Shown piece by piece: positions 1 to 8,412 of a DNA stretch of 64,000 nt (position 1 is its first letter; each line of letters opens with the position of its first letter). Origin of the DNA: Haloparvum alkalitolerans (lineage in GTDB: Archaea; Halobacteriota; Halobacteria; Halobacteriales; Haloferacaceae); the NCBI RefSeq assembly GCF_050122995.1, contig NZ_JBNLIA010000004.1, forward strand, positions 248,001 through 312,000. The letters are read 5' to 3'. Under the pieces are notes generated by a model. The model ran no database searches. It was not told where the DNA came from and saw nothing but the letters and a program-made list of their open reading frames with translations. A program made the position numbers and the translations under genes.

Positions 1-691
1 GAAGTACGTCATCGTCGGAGCCGGGCGGGTCGGCCTCCGTACCGCGCGAGTCCTGCGCGAGGAGGACCACGAGGTCACCGTCGTCGAGTTCGACCCCGAG
101 ACCGCCGAGCGGGCGGAGTCGGCGGGCTTCGAGGTGGTCGTCGGCGACGGCGCCCGCGAGGACACGCTGGAGAGCGCGGGAATCGACGATGCGGACGCGC
201 TCGGCGCGCTCACGGGCGACCTCAACGTCAACTTCGCCGCCTGCATGATCGGGAAACATCACGGCTGTCGGACCGTGATGCGCATCGACGAGGACTACCG
301 CGAGGAGATCTACCAGAAGTACGCATCGGACGTCGACGAGATCGTCTATCCCGAGCGGCTCGGCGCCATCGGCGCGAAGAACGCCCTGCTCGGCGGCAAC
401 GTGCAGGCGATCGCCGACATCGCCCAGAGCCTGCAGGTGCTCCTGTTCACCGTCACCGACCAGTCGCCGATGGCCGGCTACACGCTCTCGGAGGTCGCGC
501 TCCCCGCCGAGGCGCGGATCCTCGCGTTCGGGAAGGGCGACGACCCGCTCGGCGTGCCCCTCGCGGACGACTCGCTGGAGGTGGGCGACCGCGTGGCCGT
601 CCTCGCGGACTTCTCCGTGCTGGACGAGGTGCGCCAGCTCCTCGTCGGCGACGCGGACGCGGTCACCTCGGTGACGGGAGGTGAGGCCTGA
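1..691 (+). CDS. TrkA-N (RCK) NAD-binding potassium-channel regulator, 5' end cut by window
   Basis: The reading frame opens at base 2 with KYVIVGAGRVGLRTA; base 1 is a g that would be the last base of an ATG, so only two bases of the gene appear to be missing. The Gly-rich GAGRVG motif and the following acidic strand end (EFDPE) form the Rossmann NAD(H) site of TrkA-N/RCK domains. The second part (about residue 150 on) looks like a TrkA-C/RCK_C domain. Such cytoplasmic proteins gate Trk/Ktr potassium transporters or channels in response to nucleotides; halophiles carry many of them for K+ balance. No transporter is visible here, but the missing upstream DNA may hold one. The stop overlaps the start of the next gene (TGATG), so the two are probably translated together. 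Confidence 0.88.
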   Translation, partial: KYVIVGAGRVGLRTARVLREEDHEVTVVEFDPETAERAESAGFEVVVGDGAREDTLESAGIDDADALGALTGDLNVNFAACMIGKHHGCRTVMRIDEDYREEIYQKYASDVDEIVYPERLGAIGAKNALLGGNVQAIADIAQSLQVLLFTVTDQSPMAGYTLSEVALPAEARILAFGKGDDPLGVPLADDSLEVGDRVAVLADFSVLDEVRQLLVGDADAVTSVTGGEA

Positions 692-921
692 TGGTCGTCG
701 CCTACGTGATGGTGAAGGTGAACACCGGCGAGGCGGACCGGCTGAAGGCGTCGATGAGCGACCTCGACGGCGTCGAGGAGGTCCACGTCGTCGCGGGCGA
801 CGTGGACTTCGTCGTGAAGGTGAACGTGGACTCGCCGGGCGCGGTCAAGGAGGTGGCCGCGACCGGCATTCAGGGCATCAGCGGCGTCGAGAACACGCAG
901 ACGTACATCGCGATGGACTGA
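691..921 (+). CDS. Stand-alone Lrp/AsnC ligand-binding (RAM) domain protein
   Basis: A 76-aa protein with the alternating beta-alpha pattern of the RAM/ACT-like effector domain of Lrp/AsnC regulators (AYVMVKVN start, DLDGVEEVHVVAGDVDFVVKV core, SGVENTQTYIAM end). It has no helix-turn-helix, so it cannot bind DNA alone; such single-domain proteins assemble as dimers or octamers and may modulate full-length Lrp proteins or bind amino acids. The ATG overlaps the TGA of the TrkA-N gene by one base, implying co-expression. Haloarchaeal genomes often carry a TrkA-N gene next to such a domain, which suggests, but does not prove, a joint role in transporter control. Confidence 0.85.
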   Translation: MVVAYVMVKVNTGEADRLKASMSDLDGVEEVHVVAGDVDFVVKVNVDSPGAVKEVAATGIQGISGVENTQTYIAMD

Positions 922-928
922 TCGCGCC

Positions 929-1078
929 TCGCCCGAGCGTGGCTCGCCCGAACGCGTCTCGCCCAAATGCGCCTCGCCCGAACGCGTCTCGCCCAAATGC
1001 GCCTCGCCCGAACGCGTCTCGCCCAAATGCGCCTCGCCCGAACGCGTCTCGCCCAAATGCGCCTCGCCCGAGCGCGGA
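929..1078. repeat. 15-bp tandem repeat (10 units; 30-bp higher-order unit x4)
   Basis: Ten 15-bp units run head to tail, each starting TCGCCC. Two versions alternate, TCGCCCGAACGCGTC and TCGCCCAAATGCGCC, giving a 30-bp period repeated exactly four times (944-1063); the first and last units are diverged. It begins 7 bp after the stop of the RAM-domain gene. Open frames cross it on both strands only because the unit is a multiple of 3; no start site or family supports translation. Confidence 0.95.
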
Positions 1079-1307
1079 CGCGCTCTGTACCCGGGGGCGA
1101 CGGGTCGGCGTACCCTTTTGACCCATGCCGCGCCAGACGGCGCGTGCTCTGACCGTTCGCCCGGGTCGAACGAGGCGGTCGTGCGGCGACCCGACCCGGA
1201 GCCGCCGCGCCGCGGAGACGCGGGGCGTCCCGCCGCCTGTTCGCCATTCCGTCAGCTGTGAGCTCCCACGTCCGTCCGCGCACTCGTGCGGAAACGCGCT
1301 CCCCGTC
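1079..1307. other. Intergenic stretch without a recognised gene
   Basis: GC-rich DNA between the minisatellite and the stop of the minus-strand DUF5813-like gene. A TACCCTTTTGACCC string at about 1111-1124 looks like a promoter element before an ATG at 1125, but the frame that follows runs antisense through the next gene and has no domain character. I see no RNA gene or further repeat. Confidence 0.5.
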
Positions 1308-1820
1308 TTACGGCGCGCCGCCGGCCTGTCCCTGACGGCGCGCCTTCGACAGCAGCGACGCGGCCGGGCCCTCGTACTCGTAGCCCGGAACGATCCCCTG
1401 CACGTAGGTCCCCTCGACGAAGTCGATGACGGCCGCCGCGTCGTCGACGCCGCGCCCCTCGTTGATGTCGACCAGCGACGTCTCCACGACGACCGTCTCC
1501 TCGTGCCGCGTCACGTCCACGTCGAACTCGCGCGACTTGCGAGTGACCCCGCCCACATCGGCGACCCGCTGCGCGAAGGTGTCGAACCAGCCGTCCTCGA
1601 CGACGTCCGCGACGTGATCGGCCGCGGCCGCGCCGAGCGTCGGCACGGTGACGGTCACGTCGAAGCGGATCCGGCCGTCCTCGGCCGCGGCCGGCGTCAC
1701 GGCGCCGTCGAACGCGGTGCTCGTGGAGACGTAGCGGTCGCCTTCGCCGGCCGCCTCGAAGGAGCCGTGGTCGGAGAAGGCCCGTCGGGCCCGGTCGGGC
1801 GCACCTGTCGTGTCGCTCAT
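1308..1820 (-). CDS. DUF5813-like haloarchaeal protein
   Basis: 170 aa, acidic, no membrane segment. Its features match a haloarchaea-only family I remember as DUF5813: an N-terminal RARRAFSDHGSFE segment, a central FDVTVTVPTL strand, a DGWFDTFAQRVADV helix, and a very conserved-looking C-terminal FVEGTYVQGIVPGYEYEG block. Function is unknown. It is divergent from the ATP-grasp gene that starts at 1941; the 120 bp between them must hold both promoters. Confidence 0.8.
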   Translation of the reverse strand: MSDTTGAPDRARRAFSDHGSFEAAGEGDRYVSTSTAFDGAVTPAAAEDGRIRFDVTVTVPTLGAAAADHVADVVEDGWFDTFAQRVADVGGVTRKSREFDVDVTRHEETVVVETSLVDINEGRGVDDAAAVIDFVEGTYVQGIVPGYEYEGPAASLLSKARRQGQAGGAP

Positions 1821-1940
1821 ACCTCAGGAAGGGCGTCGGCGCTCAAAAGGGCGTCGCGCCGCGACTCGTCGGCCGTCACCGACGGTGGCAGGGGTGTCCG
1901 GATCTGGTGCGCTTTTGGGCGGCGACGGCCAAGTTGGGCC

Positions 1941-3179
1941 ATGGCAGAGGAGTTTCTTTCGACGGCGGCCCTCCGCGACGAGTTGGAGGGAGTCACCTTC
2001 GACCGACCGCCGGCGCTCGTCAGCAACGCGCACATCACCGGTCTGAGCGTCGCCCGGGCGCTCTCGGAGCACGGCGTGCCCGTGATCGCGCTGGACAGGA
2101 ACGGCGACGGCGTCGCGCCGCCGTCGGACGCGATCGACTTCGCCGGCGAGGTGACGTTCCCACTGGACGACCTCGAGGGCTTCCGCGAGGACGTGGAGGC
2201 GGTGGTCGACGCGGTCGGCCGTGAGGTCGTCGCGTTCGGCTGCATGGACGAGTGGGCGCTGTCGTACGCGGCCGCGGAGCCCGAGGGAGTGCGGCTCCCG
2301 TTCGCCGACTCCGACGTGCTCGACGCGGTTCTGAACAAGTCCCGGCTCTACGCGACGTGCGAGGAGCTGGGCGTTCCGTATCCGGAGACGCACCGCCTCT
2401 CCGAGACGAGCGTCGACGAGGCCGCCGAGGCGCTCGGCTTCCCGCTCGTCGTCAAGCCGGCGCTCAAACGCGAGTTCGAGGAGGCGTTCGGCACGAACGT
2501 GATCGAGGTCGCGGACCGCGAGGAGTTCGCGGACGTGGTCGAGGCCGCCGAGGCCGAAGGAGTCGAGGTGATGGCCCAGAAGCGCGTGAACGTCGCGACC
2601 GGCGAGGACCGATCGCTGGCGTCGTACGTCCCGCCCTCGGGCGTCGAGGACGCGCTGGCGGTCGTCGGCAACGCCCGCGTCCGCTTCCCGCGGTCGTTCG
2701 GCACCTCGTGTCTGGTCGAGCGCGTCGAGGACCCGACACTGCGCGACCGGGCGCTGTCGGTCCTCGACGAGGCGGACTACTACGGCATCAGCGAGGCCGA
2801 GTTCGTCTACGACGCCGACCGCGAGGAGTACCTCCTGCTCGACGTGAACACGCGCCCGTGGAAGTGGATCTCCATGCCCGTCGCAGCGGGCGCGAACCTC
2901 CCGATGGCGGCGTACGCGGCGGTCACCGACGCGACCTACGAGTCCGAGGGGATCGAGGACGCGCGCTGGGTCTACCTGCGCGACTACCTCTCGCTGCTGG
3001 CCACGGACGACGCCTTCTGGGACGTCCTCTCGACGACCGACTGGGCATCGCTTTTGTCCGGCGGGTTCGAGGAGTCCGGGACGCTCACGACCGGCGTCTA
3101 CCGTCCCTCCGACCCCGACCCGGCCGCGAAGCTCATCGAGACGGAGTTCACCGACCGCGAGTACTACTGCTCCTGCTGA
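1941..3179 (+). CDS. ATP-grasp carboxylate-amine ligase
   Basis: 412 aa from the ATG at 1941; an open frame continues upstream to 1125 but antisense to the DUF5813-like gene, so this internal ATG is the real start. The N-terminal 100 residues form a Rossmann-like pre-ATP-grasp domain (ALVSNAHITGLSVARAL, VIALDRNGDG). The ATP-grasp core follows: NKSRLYATCEELGVPYPET, FPLVVKPALKREFEEAFG with the ATP-binding Lys, and the Mg-binding end LLLDVNTRPWKWI. The layout resembles ligases that activate a carboxylate with ATP to join it to an amine, such as PylC/PurK-like enzymes. The substrate cannot be told from sequence; no peptide or lipid biosynthesis genes sit beside it. Confidence 0.85.
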   Translation: MAEEFLSTAALRDELEGVTFDRPPALVSNAHITGLSVARALSEHGVPVIALDRNGDGVAPPSDAIDFAGEVTFPLDDLEGFREDVEAVVDAVGREVVAFGCMDEWALSYAAAEPEGVRLPFADSDVLDAVLNKSRLYATCEELGVPYPETHRLSETSVDEAAEALGFPLVVKPALKREFEEAFGTNVIEVADREEFADVVEAAEAEGVEVMAQKRVNVATGEDRSLASYVPPSGVEDALAVVGNARVRFPRSFGTSCLVERVEDPTLRDRALSVLDEADYYGISEAEFVYDADREEYLLLDVNTRPWKWISMPVAAGANLPMAAYAAVTDATYESEGIEDARWVYLRDYLSLLATDDAFWDVLSTTDWASLLSGGFEESGTLTTGVYRPSDPDPAAKLIETEFTDREYYCSC

Positions 3180-3279
3180 GGCGGTCGCGGGGCGCGGGTC
3201 CGGCCCCTCGGGTCGAACCGGAACCGGCCGTGCCGGCCCCGACCGGAACGTTTTGTGTCCCCGCCCGGCAGTGTCGGGT

Positions 3280-4470
3280 ATGTATCTCCTGACGAACGGG
3301 CTGATCCACACGGCGACCGAGACCGGGACGGTCGAGGGCGACCTCCTGATCGCGGACGGCGAGGTCGCGGCGGTCGGCGACGTGGACGCGCCCGCGGACG
3401 CGACCGAGATCGACGTGGCCGGCGCCCACGTCACGCCCGGACTGGTCGACGCGCACAGCCACGCCGGCATGGCCGAGTGGGGCGAACCGGAGGACGGCGA
3501 CATCAACGAGGGAACCGACGCGGTAACGCCGCACGTCTCCGCGCTCGACGGCTTCCACCCGCGCGACGAGGAGCTCAAACACGCCTTCCAGAACGGCGTC
3601 ACCGCCGTCTCCGCGCGGATGGGGTCGGGCAACGTCGTCGGCGGCGTCATCTGCTCGATGAAGACGTACGGCCGCACCGCCGACGGGATGCTGATCCGCG
3701 AGGACGGCATGAAGGCCGCGATGGGCGAGAACCCGAAGCGCTTCCACGGCGAGGAGCAGGGCCGCCAGCCCGCGACGCGACCGGGCGTCGCCGCGACGCT
3801 TCGGCAGGCGCTGATGGACGCGGAGGACTACGTCGACCGCCGCGAACACGCCCGCAACGAGGGCGAACCGTTCGAGCGCGACCTCGGCATGGAGAACCTC
3901 GCCCGCGTGCTCACCGAGGGGCTCCCGCTCCGCGTCCACGCCCACCGCTCGGACGACATCATGACCGTCTTCCGGATCGCCGAGGAGTTCGGGGTCGAGA
4001 ACCTCTCCATCGAGCACGCCACCGAGGGCCACCTGGTCGCCGAGGAGTTCGCCGAGCGCGACGTCCCCGCGGTCGTCGGCCCGTCGCTCTACTCCGGTGC
4101 GAAGTACGAGCTCCGGAACATCACCTTCGAGACGCCCGCGATCCTCCACGAGGCCGGCGTCGACGTGGCCATCCAGACCGACGCGCCCGTCGTCCCGCAG
4201 CACCACCTCGACGTGTGCGTCGGACTCGCGGTCCGAGAGGGGTTCCCCGAGAGCGCGGCCCTGGAGGCCGTCACCCGCGTTCCGGCCGAGATCCTCGGCA
4301 TCGACGACCGCGTCGGCACCCTCGAGGAGGGGACGGACGCGGACGTGGCCGTCTGGGACGGCGTCTTCCACGAGAACGGCAGCCGCACCCAGCACGTGTT
4401 CGTCGACGGCGAGCACGTCTTCGACCGCGAGCGGGACGCGGTCGACCCGCGGGAAGAATACGCCTGGTAG
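3280..4470 (+). CDS. Amidohydrolase (imidazolonepropionase-like metal-dependent hydrolase)
   Basis: 396 aa. The amidohydrolase pattern is clear: an N-terminal beta-sandwich (LLIADGEVAAVGD), the metal-binding His pair in VDAHSHAG (His59, His61), further His ligands in LRVHAHRSDD and LSIEHATEGH, the catalytic Asp in IQTDAPVV, and the closing strand LEEGTDADVAVWDG. ATG 3280 is chosen over the upstream GTG (3271) and TTG (3253) because it puts the first beta strand (MYLLTNGLI) at the N-terminus. It probably hydrolyses a cyclic amide or related bond in the cytoplasm; the substrate is unknown. A GC-rich repeat begins within 7 bp of its stop. Confidence 0.87.
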   Translation: MYLLTNGLIHTATETGTVEGDLLIADGEVAAVGDVDAPADATEIDVAGAHVTPGLVDAHSHAGMAEWGEPEDGDINEGTDAVTPHVSALDGFHPRDEELKHAFQNGVTAVSARMGSGNVVGGVICSMKTYGRTADGMLIREDGMKAAMGENPKRFHGEEQGRQPATRPGVAATLRQALMDAEDYVDRREHARNEGEPFERDLGMENLARVLTEGLPLRVHAHRSDDIMTVFRIAEEFGVENLSIEHATEGHLVAEEFAERDVPAVVGPSLYSGAKYELRNITFETPAILHEAGVDVAIQTDAPVVPQHHLDVCVGLAVREGFPESAALEAVTRVPAEILGIDDRVGTLEEGTDADVAVWDGVFHENGSRTQHVFVDGEHVFDRERDAVDPREEYAW

Positions 4471-4933
4471 GTCGTCGCGGTCGCCGCGGCGCGCGCCAAC
4501 CGCAACAGCACCGCACCGCAACAGCACCGCACCGCCGCCGAACGGACGTTTTTCACAGATGAGGCGCAACTCCCGCCGTGAGTGCAGCGTGATCGCTCGT
4601 TCTTCGACACGTCGCCTCGCCGGCTGTCCCACACTTGGCGCGCGTGACCCCGACGCGCGCGAGGGAAACCCGGCCGTGGCCGGAGCACCGCGGAGGCCGC
4701 GGCCGGCTGAGGCTGGGGAGGCGTGAGGCTACGCTTGACTCGACAGCCGGAACAGAGACCCACCGAGCAACTGCTCGCAACGACCTGTTCCGCAAACCAC
4801 GTCCTGGTGGACTGAAAGGACGAGGCCGGTCGAAGGCTGTCTGGCTGGTACCGATAAGCGAAGCAGCACGCTTGATCACGCAAAACCCGACGTCGACCGA
4901 GCGGTCAAACTCCGGTGCTCGGCCACCCACCTC
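4471..4933. repeat. Gene-free stretch with a degenerate copy of a dispersed GC-rich repeat
   Basis: 463 bp with no convincing gene. Positions 4477-4500 are an exact 24-nt reverse-complement match to 42013-42036. Positions 4709-4730 match 42120-42141 at 19 of 22 bases. GGACTGAAAGG at 4809-4819 recurs at 42190-42200. In both loci the order is GC-rich palindromic module, then the GAGG(C/T)TGGGGAGG block, then GGACTGAAAGG. I could not fit RNase P RNA, SRP RNA or tRNA consensus. It may be a mobile-element relic or encode an untranslated RNA. Confidence 0.6.
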
Positions 4934-5857
4934 TCACCGTTCTCTATCGCCGCCGACGCCGGGGATCGCGACCAGGTCCTCGACGCGGGCCATCAGCTCG
5001 GAGGCCGTCAACACCAGACAGAGGTACGCGAGGCCGGTCACCGCGAAGATCATCGGGTAGCGGAACGTGTCCGAGGCGATCTCGAACGCCCGGTAGTAGA
5101 GCTCGGGGACGGTGATGAACGCCGCCAGCGAGGAGTACTTGATCAGGTAGACGAACTCGTTGGTCCAGGAGGGGATCGCGTAGCGGAGCCCCTGCGGGAG
5201 CACCACGTAGTAGATCGTCTCGGCCTTCGAAAGCCCGATGGCGCGGCCGGCCGTCAGCTGCCCCTCCTCGACGCTCTCGATGGCGCCGCGGATGTACTCC
5301 GCCTGGTAGGCGGCGCCGTTGAGCACGAACCCGAGGATCGCGACCCAGACGACGTTGCGCGCGAACACGCCCGAGAGCGCGTCCGGGACGTACTGTCCCA
5401 TGTCCAGCCCGAAGTGGAGCACGAACAGCTGCGCCAGGAGCGGCGTCCCGCGCAGCAGTTCGGTGTACGCGAGCGAGACGTACGCCGTGACGCGGCCGTA
5501 GACGCGCGCGACCGCCAGCGGGACGGCGATGAAGAAGCCGACCGCGAGGCTGACGACCGTGATCACGACCGTGAGCCACAGCCCGCGGGCGACCTCCGGC
5601 GAGATGCTCGTCACGAACGCCAGGTCGCCGGCGTACGCCGACAGCAGGGGGACCACAGCGAGCGCGCTCTCGACGGTTCCGGGGGCGACGAACGGCTCCC
5701 CGACGGGAACCACGGGACCGCCCAGCCAGCGGTTCACCCAAGTCGCGAGGAGCCAGCCCCAGAAGACGACGCCGGCCGCGACGAAGAGGACGCGGCCCGC
5801 GGAGGGGACCCCCTCTCCCGGTTCGCTCACGTCCGCGGGGCGGGTGGTGTCGGCCAT
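4934..5857 (-). CDS. Amino-acid-type ABC transporter permease
   Basis: 307 aa with several hydrophobic segments and the HisM/GlnP-type permease fold. The ATPase-contacting EAA loop is in AGRAIGLSKAETIYYVVLPQGLRYAIP. An N-terminal extension of about 25 polar, acidic residues precedes the first helix. It is the last gene of a four-gene minus-strand operon (binding protein, permease, ATPase, permease), and its ATG overlaps the ATPase stop by one base (TCAT on the plus strand). Two different permeases imply a heterodimeric channel. Polar amino acids are the family's usual cargo, although the divergent nikR gene raises another option. Confidence 0.9.
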   Translation of the reverse strand: MADTTRPADVSEPGEGVPSAGRVLFVAAGVVFWGWLLATWVNRWLGGPVVPVGEPFVAPGTVESALAVVPLLSAYAGDLAFVTSISPEVARGLWLTVVITVVSLAVGFFIAVPLAVARVYGRVTAYVSLAYTELLRGTPLLAQLFVLHFGLDMGQYVPDALSGVFARNVVWVAILGFVLNGAAYQAEYIRGAIESVEEGQLTAGRAIGLSKAETIYYVVLPQGLRYAIPSWTNEFVYLIKYSSLAAFITVPELYYRAFEIASDTFRYPMIFAVTGLAYLCLVLTASELMARVEDLVAIPGVGGDRER

Positions 5858-6675
5858 CAGTCGTGGCTCGCGATGCGGTCGAGGAAGCGGGCGGTCCGCT
5901 CCATCTCGGGGTTCTCGAACAGCTGTTCGGGCGGACCGCGCTCCACGACGCGGCCGTTATCGAGGAAGACGATCTCGTCGGCGACCGCGCGCGCGAAGCT
6001 CATCTCGTGGGTCACCACGAGCATCGTCATCCCGTCCGCGACCAGGTCGTGCATCACCTCCAGCACCTCCCCGATGAGCTCGGGGTCGAGCGCGCTCGTG
6101 GGCTCGTCGAACAGCATCAGCTTCGGCTCCATCGCCAGCGCGCGGGCGATGCCGACGCGCTGCTTCTGTCCCCCGGACAGCTCCGCGGGGTAGGAGTCCG
6201 TCTGGTCGGCGAGGCCGACGCGCTCGAGTTGGGCGTGCGCGCGCTCCTCCGCCTCCGCTTCGGAGAGGTCGAGCACGCGGCGGGGCCCGAGCGCGACGTT
6301 GTCGAGCGCGGTGAGGTGCGCGAACAGGTTGAAGTCCTGGAACACCATCCCGACCTCCCGCCGCAGTTCGTCGACGTCCACGTCGGGCGCGGTCACCTCC
6401 TCGCCGTCGAGGAAGATGGCGCCCTCCTGCGCCTCCGCGAGGCGGTTGACGCAGCGCAGCATCGTCGACTTACCGGACCCGGAGGGGCCGATCAGGACGG
6501 TCACGTCGCCGCGGGCCATCTCGAAGGAGACGCCGTCGAGCACCTGCTCGTCGCCGTACCACTTCGAGACGTCCGCGACGCGGAGGTAGTCGTCGCCGGC
6601 GTCGGCATCGCCGACCTTCGCGTCGGTCGCGTCGGCCGCGTCGGCCCCGGACGCGTCGGCGTCAGCGTCGCTCAC
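5857..6675 (-). CDS. Amino-acid-type ABC transporter ATP-binding protein
   Basis: 272 aa. Walker A is GPSGSGKST (about residues 63-71), followed by the Q-loop in VFQDFNLFAHLTALDNV, signature LSGGQKQRVGIARAL, Walker B LMLFDEPTSALD and the switch His in VVTHEMSFA. These match the GlnQ/HisP class that powers polar amino acid importers. The first 28 residues are an acidic Ala/Asp-rich extension typical of halophiles and probably not part of the nucleotide-binding domain; a later start is possible. It overlaps both neighbours by 1-4 bases, so the operon is tightly coupled. Confidence 0.93.
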   Translation of the reverse strand: MSDADADASGADAADATDAKVGDADAGDDYLRVADVSKWYGDEQVLDGVSFEMARGDVTVLIGPSGSGKSTMLRCVNRLAEAQEGAIFLDGEEVTAPDVDVDELRREVGMVFQDFNLFAHLTALDNVALGPRRVLDLSEAEAEERAHAQLERVGLADQTDSYPAELSGGQKQRVGIARALAMEPKLMLFDEPTSALDPELIGEVLEVMHDLVADGMTMLVVTHEMSFARAVADEIVFLDNGRVVERGPPEQLFENPEMERTARFLDRIASHD

Positions 6676-7481
6676 GCCGACTCACCTCCGGGGATCGCGT
6701 AGTAGTCGCCGAGGTAGTCGAGCGCGCGGTTCGTCGTGAACGTGAGGACGAAGTAGATGGCACTGATGAAGATGATGACCTCGAGCACCGCGGTCGTCCG
6801 CTCGACGAACAGGTCGTAGCTGCGCGTCAACAGCTCGGCCAGCCCGATGGCGAAGACGATGCTCGTGTCCTTCAGGACGATGGTGAACTCGTTCTGGAAC
6901 CCGGGCACGGAGCGGCGAAGCGCCTGCGGCACGGCGACGTGGCGGATCGCCTCGAACTGCGACATGCCGACCGCGCGCGCCGCCTCCAGCTGGCCGTCGT
7001 CGACGCTGCCGAGCGTCGCGCGGAAGATCTGCGACTGGTAGGCGGCGCTGCGGAGCCCGAGTCCGAGGATCCCCGACATCACCGCGCCCGAGAGCGTCAC
7101 GACGCCGAGGTCGATCGACGGCACTCCCAGCACGAAGTACATGAACACGAGGATCACCACGATCGGCGTCCCGCGCAGGACGACGCCGACGCTCTCGACG
7201 AGCCGCTTCGGGAGCCCCTCCCCGTACGTCTCGACCGCGCCCGCCGGGAAGCCGACGAGGAAGCCGAGCAGGATCGACGCGACCGTCAGCCCGACCGTCA
7301 TCAGCGCGCCGACGAGGAGGTAGTCGGCGTTTCTGAGGACGAACGCCCAGTCCTCGAGTTCGCCGATCTGCAGCGGCGGCGCCGCGGCGCCGTCCACGAG
7401 CGCCGTGAGCGCCGCCGCGACGGTCCCGGCGGACGCGGGGCTGTCGGCCGCGACGAGCGCGAGCGTCGACGTGGCGCTCAT
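6672..7481 (-). CDS. Amino-acid-type ABC transporter permease
   Basis: 269 aa, about five membrane segments, paralogous to the permease encoded at 4934-5857. The EAA loop reads EAARAVGMSQFEAIRHVAVPQALRRSVP. The N-terminus carries an additional hydrophobic stretch (TLALVAADSPASAGTVAAALTA). The gene ends four bases inside the ATPase gene and begins 3 bp after the binding-protein stop. Together the two permeases and the ATPase form the membrane part of the importer. Confidence 0.9.
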   Translation of the reverse strand: MSATSTLALVAADSPASAGTVAAALTALVDGAAAPPLQIGELEDWAFVLRNADYLLVGALMTVGLTVASILLGFLVGFPAGAVETYGEGLPKRLVESVGVVLRGTPIVVILVFMYFVLGVPSIDLGVVTLSGAVMSGILGLGLRSAAYQSQIFRATLGSVDDGQLEAARAVGMSQFEAIRHVAVPQALRRSVPGFQNEFTIVLKDTSIVFAIGLAELLTRSYDLFVERTTAVLEVIIFISAIYFVLTFTTNRALDYLGDYYAIPGGESA

Positions 7482-7484
7482 CGC

Positions 7485-8282
7485 CTACTCCTGACCGAAC
7501 CAGCGGTTGGTGATCTCCTCGTAGGTGCCGTCCTCGCGGACGGTCGCGAGCCCGCTGTTGAGCGCCTCGCGCACGTCGTCGTCGTCCTGCCGGACGCCGA
7601 ACCCGAACTGCTCGCCTGTCTCCTCGATGAAGGCGATCGTCACGTCGCGCTGGGACTCGAACGTCTCGGCGACGGGAAGGTCGATGACGACCGCGTCGAT
7701 GTTGCCGTTCTCGAGGTCCTCGACCGCGAACACGTAGTTGTCGTACGAGGAGTAGTCGTCCTCGGAGATGATCCCCGGATCGATGAGGTTCGACTGCACC
7801 TGGTCGGCGCCGGTCGTCCCGGACTGCGCGCCGACGGTGCGGCCCTCGAAGTCCTCCCAGCCGGAGGGCTGGAAGTCGCCGTCCTCGACGACCAGGACGG
7901 ACTGGTCGGACTCCCAGTAGGGGTCCGAAAAGGAGATCGTCTCCTGGCGGTCCTCGGTGATCGTCATCGCGGCCGCGATCACGTCGATCCGCTCGTTCGT
8001 CAGCGCGGGGATGAGCGAGTCGAACTCGAACTCCTCCCACGAGCCCAGCTCGTAGTCGGTCTCCCCGACGACGGCCTCGATGAGGTCCACGTCGAACCCG
8101 ACGAGCTCGCCGTCCTGCTTCATCTCGAACGGGGCGAACCCGGGGGCGGTCCCCGGCGTGATCGTTCCGGCGGAACCCCCGCCGATACAGCCGGCGGTGG
8201 CGGTCAGTCCGGTCGCGGCCGACGCGCCGGTGATCTGCAGGTACGTCCGGCGGCTCATGTCCGTCTGCGTGCGGCGTGACAT
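7485..8282 (-). CDS. Tat lipoprotein substrate-binding protein of amino-acid-type ABC importer
   Basis: 265 aa from ATG 8282. The N-terminus has two near-identical SRRT strings (MSRRTQTD then MSRRTYLQ), so ATG 8258 is an equally good start. The twin Arg in SRRTYL followed by a hydrophobic stretch and the lipobox ATAGC (Cys32 from the longer start) predict Tat export and lipid anchoring. The mature part is a family 3 solute-binding protein: FAPFEMKQDGELVGFDVDLI, IDVIAAAMTITEDRQETISFSDPYW and VGAQSGTTG are its classic motifs. The ligand is probably a polar amino acid. The gene is read away from nikR through a 159-bp shared upstream region. Confidence 0.9.
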   Translation of the reverse strand: MSRRTQTDMSRRTYLQITGASAATGLTATAGCIGGGSAGTITPGTAPGFAPFEMKQDGELVGFDVDLIEAVVGETDYELGSWEEFEFDSLIPALTNERIDVIAAAMTITEDRQETISFSDPYWESDQSVLVVEDGDFQPSGWEDFEGRTVGAQSGTTGADQVQSNLIDPGIISEDDYSSYDNYVFAVEDLENGNIDAVVIDLPVAETFESQRDVTIAFIEETGEQFGFGVRQDDDDVREALNSGLATVREDGTYEEITNRWFGQE

Positions 8283-8283
8283 A

Positions 8284-8380
8284 CTGTTCACGTTGGCGAG
8301 CACCGGTTTCAAGGTTTCCTCCCGGACGCGTCCGGCAATCGTCGCCGACACCGCCCCACCGTCCGCGGTCTTGTGAACAG
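8284..8380. promoter_or_regulatory. 8-bp inverted repeat pair in the importer-nikR intergenic region
   Basis: CTGTTCAC at 8284-8291 and GTGAACAG at 8373-8380 are exact reverse complements, 81 bp apart, both between the importer start and nikR. They could be two half-sites for a looping regulator, or chance. No TATA box is convincing for the importer here. Confidence 0.3.
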
Positions 8381-8412
8381 CTGGCGTCTCGAGAGCGTAT
8401 AGACCACAAGGA

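Noticed and set aside
929..1078. CRISPR array
   Set aside because: Units are directly tandem without unique spacers, and no cas genes are near.
1125..1940. N-terminal extension of the ATP-grasp gene
   Set aside because: It runs antisense through the DUF5813-like gene, has shadow composition, and the ATP-grasp family N-terminus fits ATG 1941.
4550..4930. RNase P RNA or SRP RNA in the gene-free stretch
   Set aside because: The conserved GAGGAAAGTCC-type RNase P core and the SRP helix 8 motifs are not present; similarity to 42.0 kb points to a repeat family instead.
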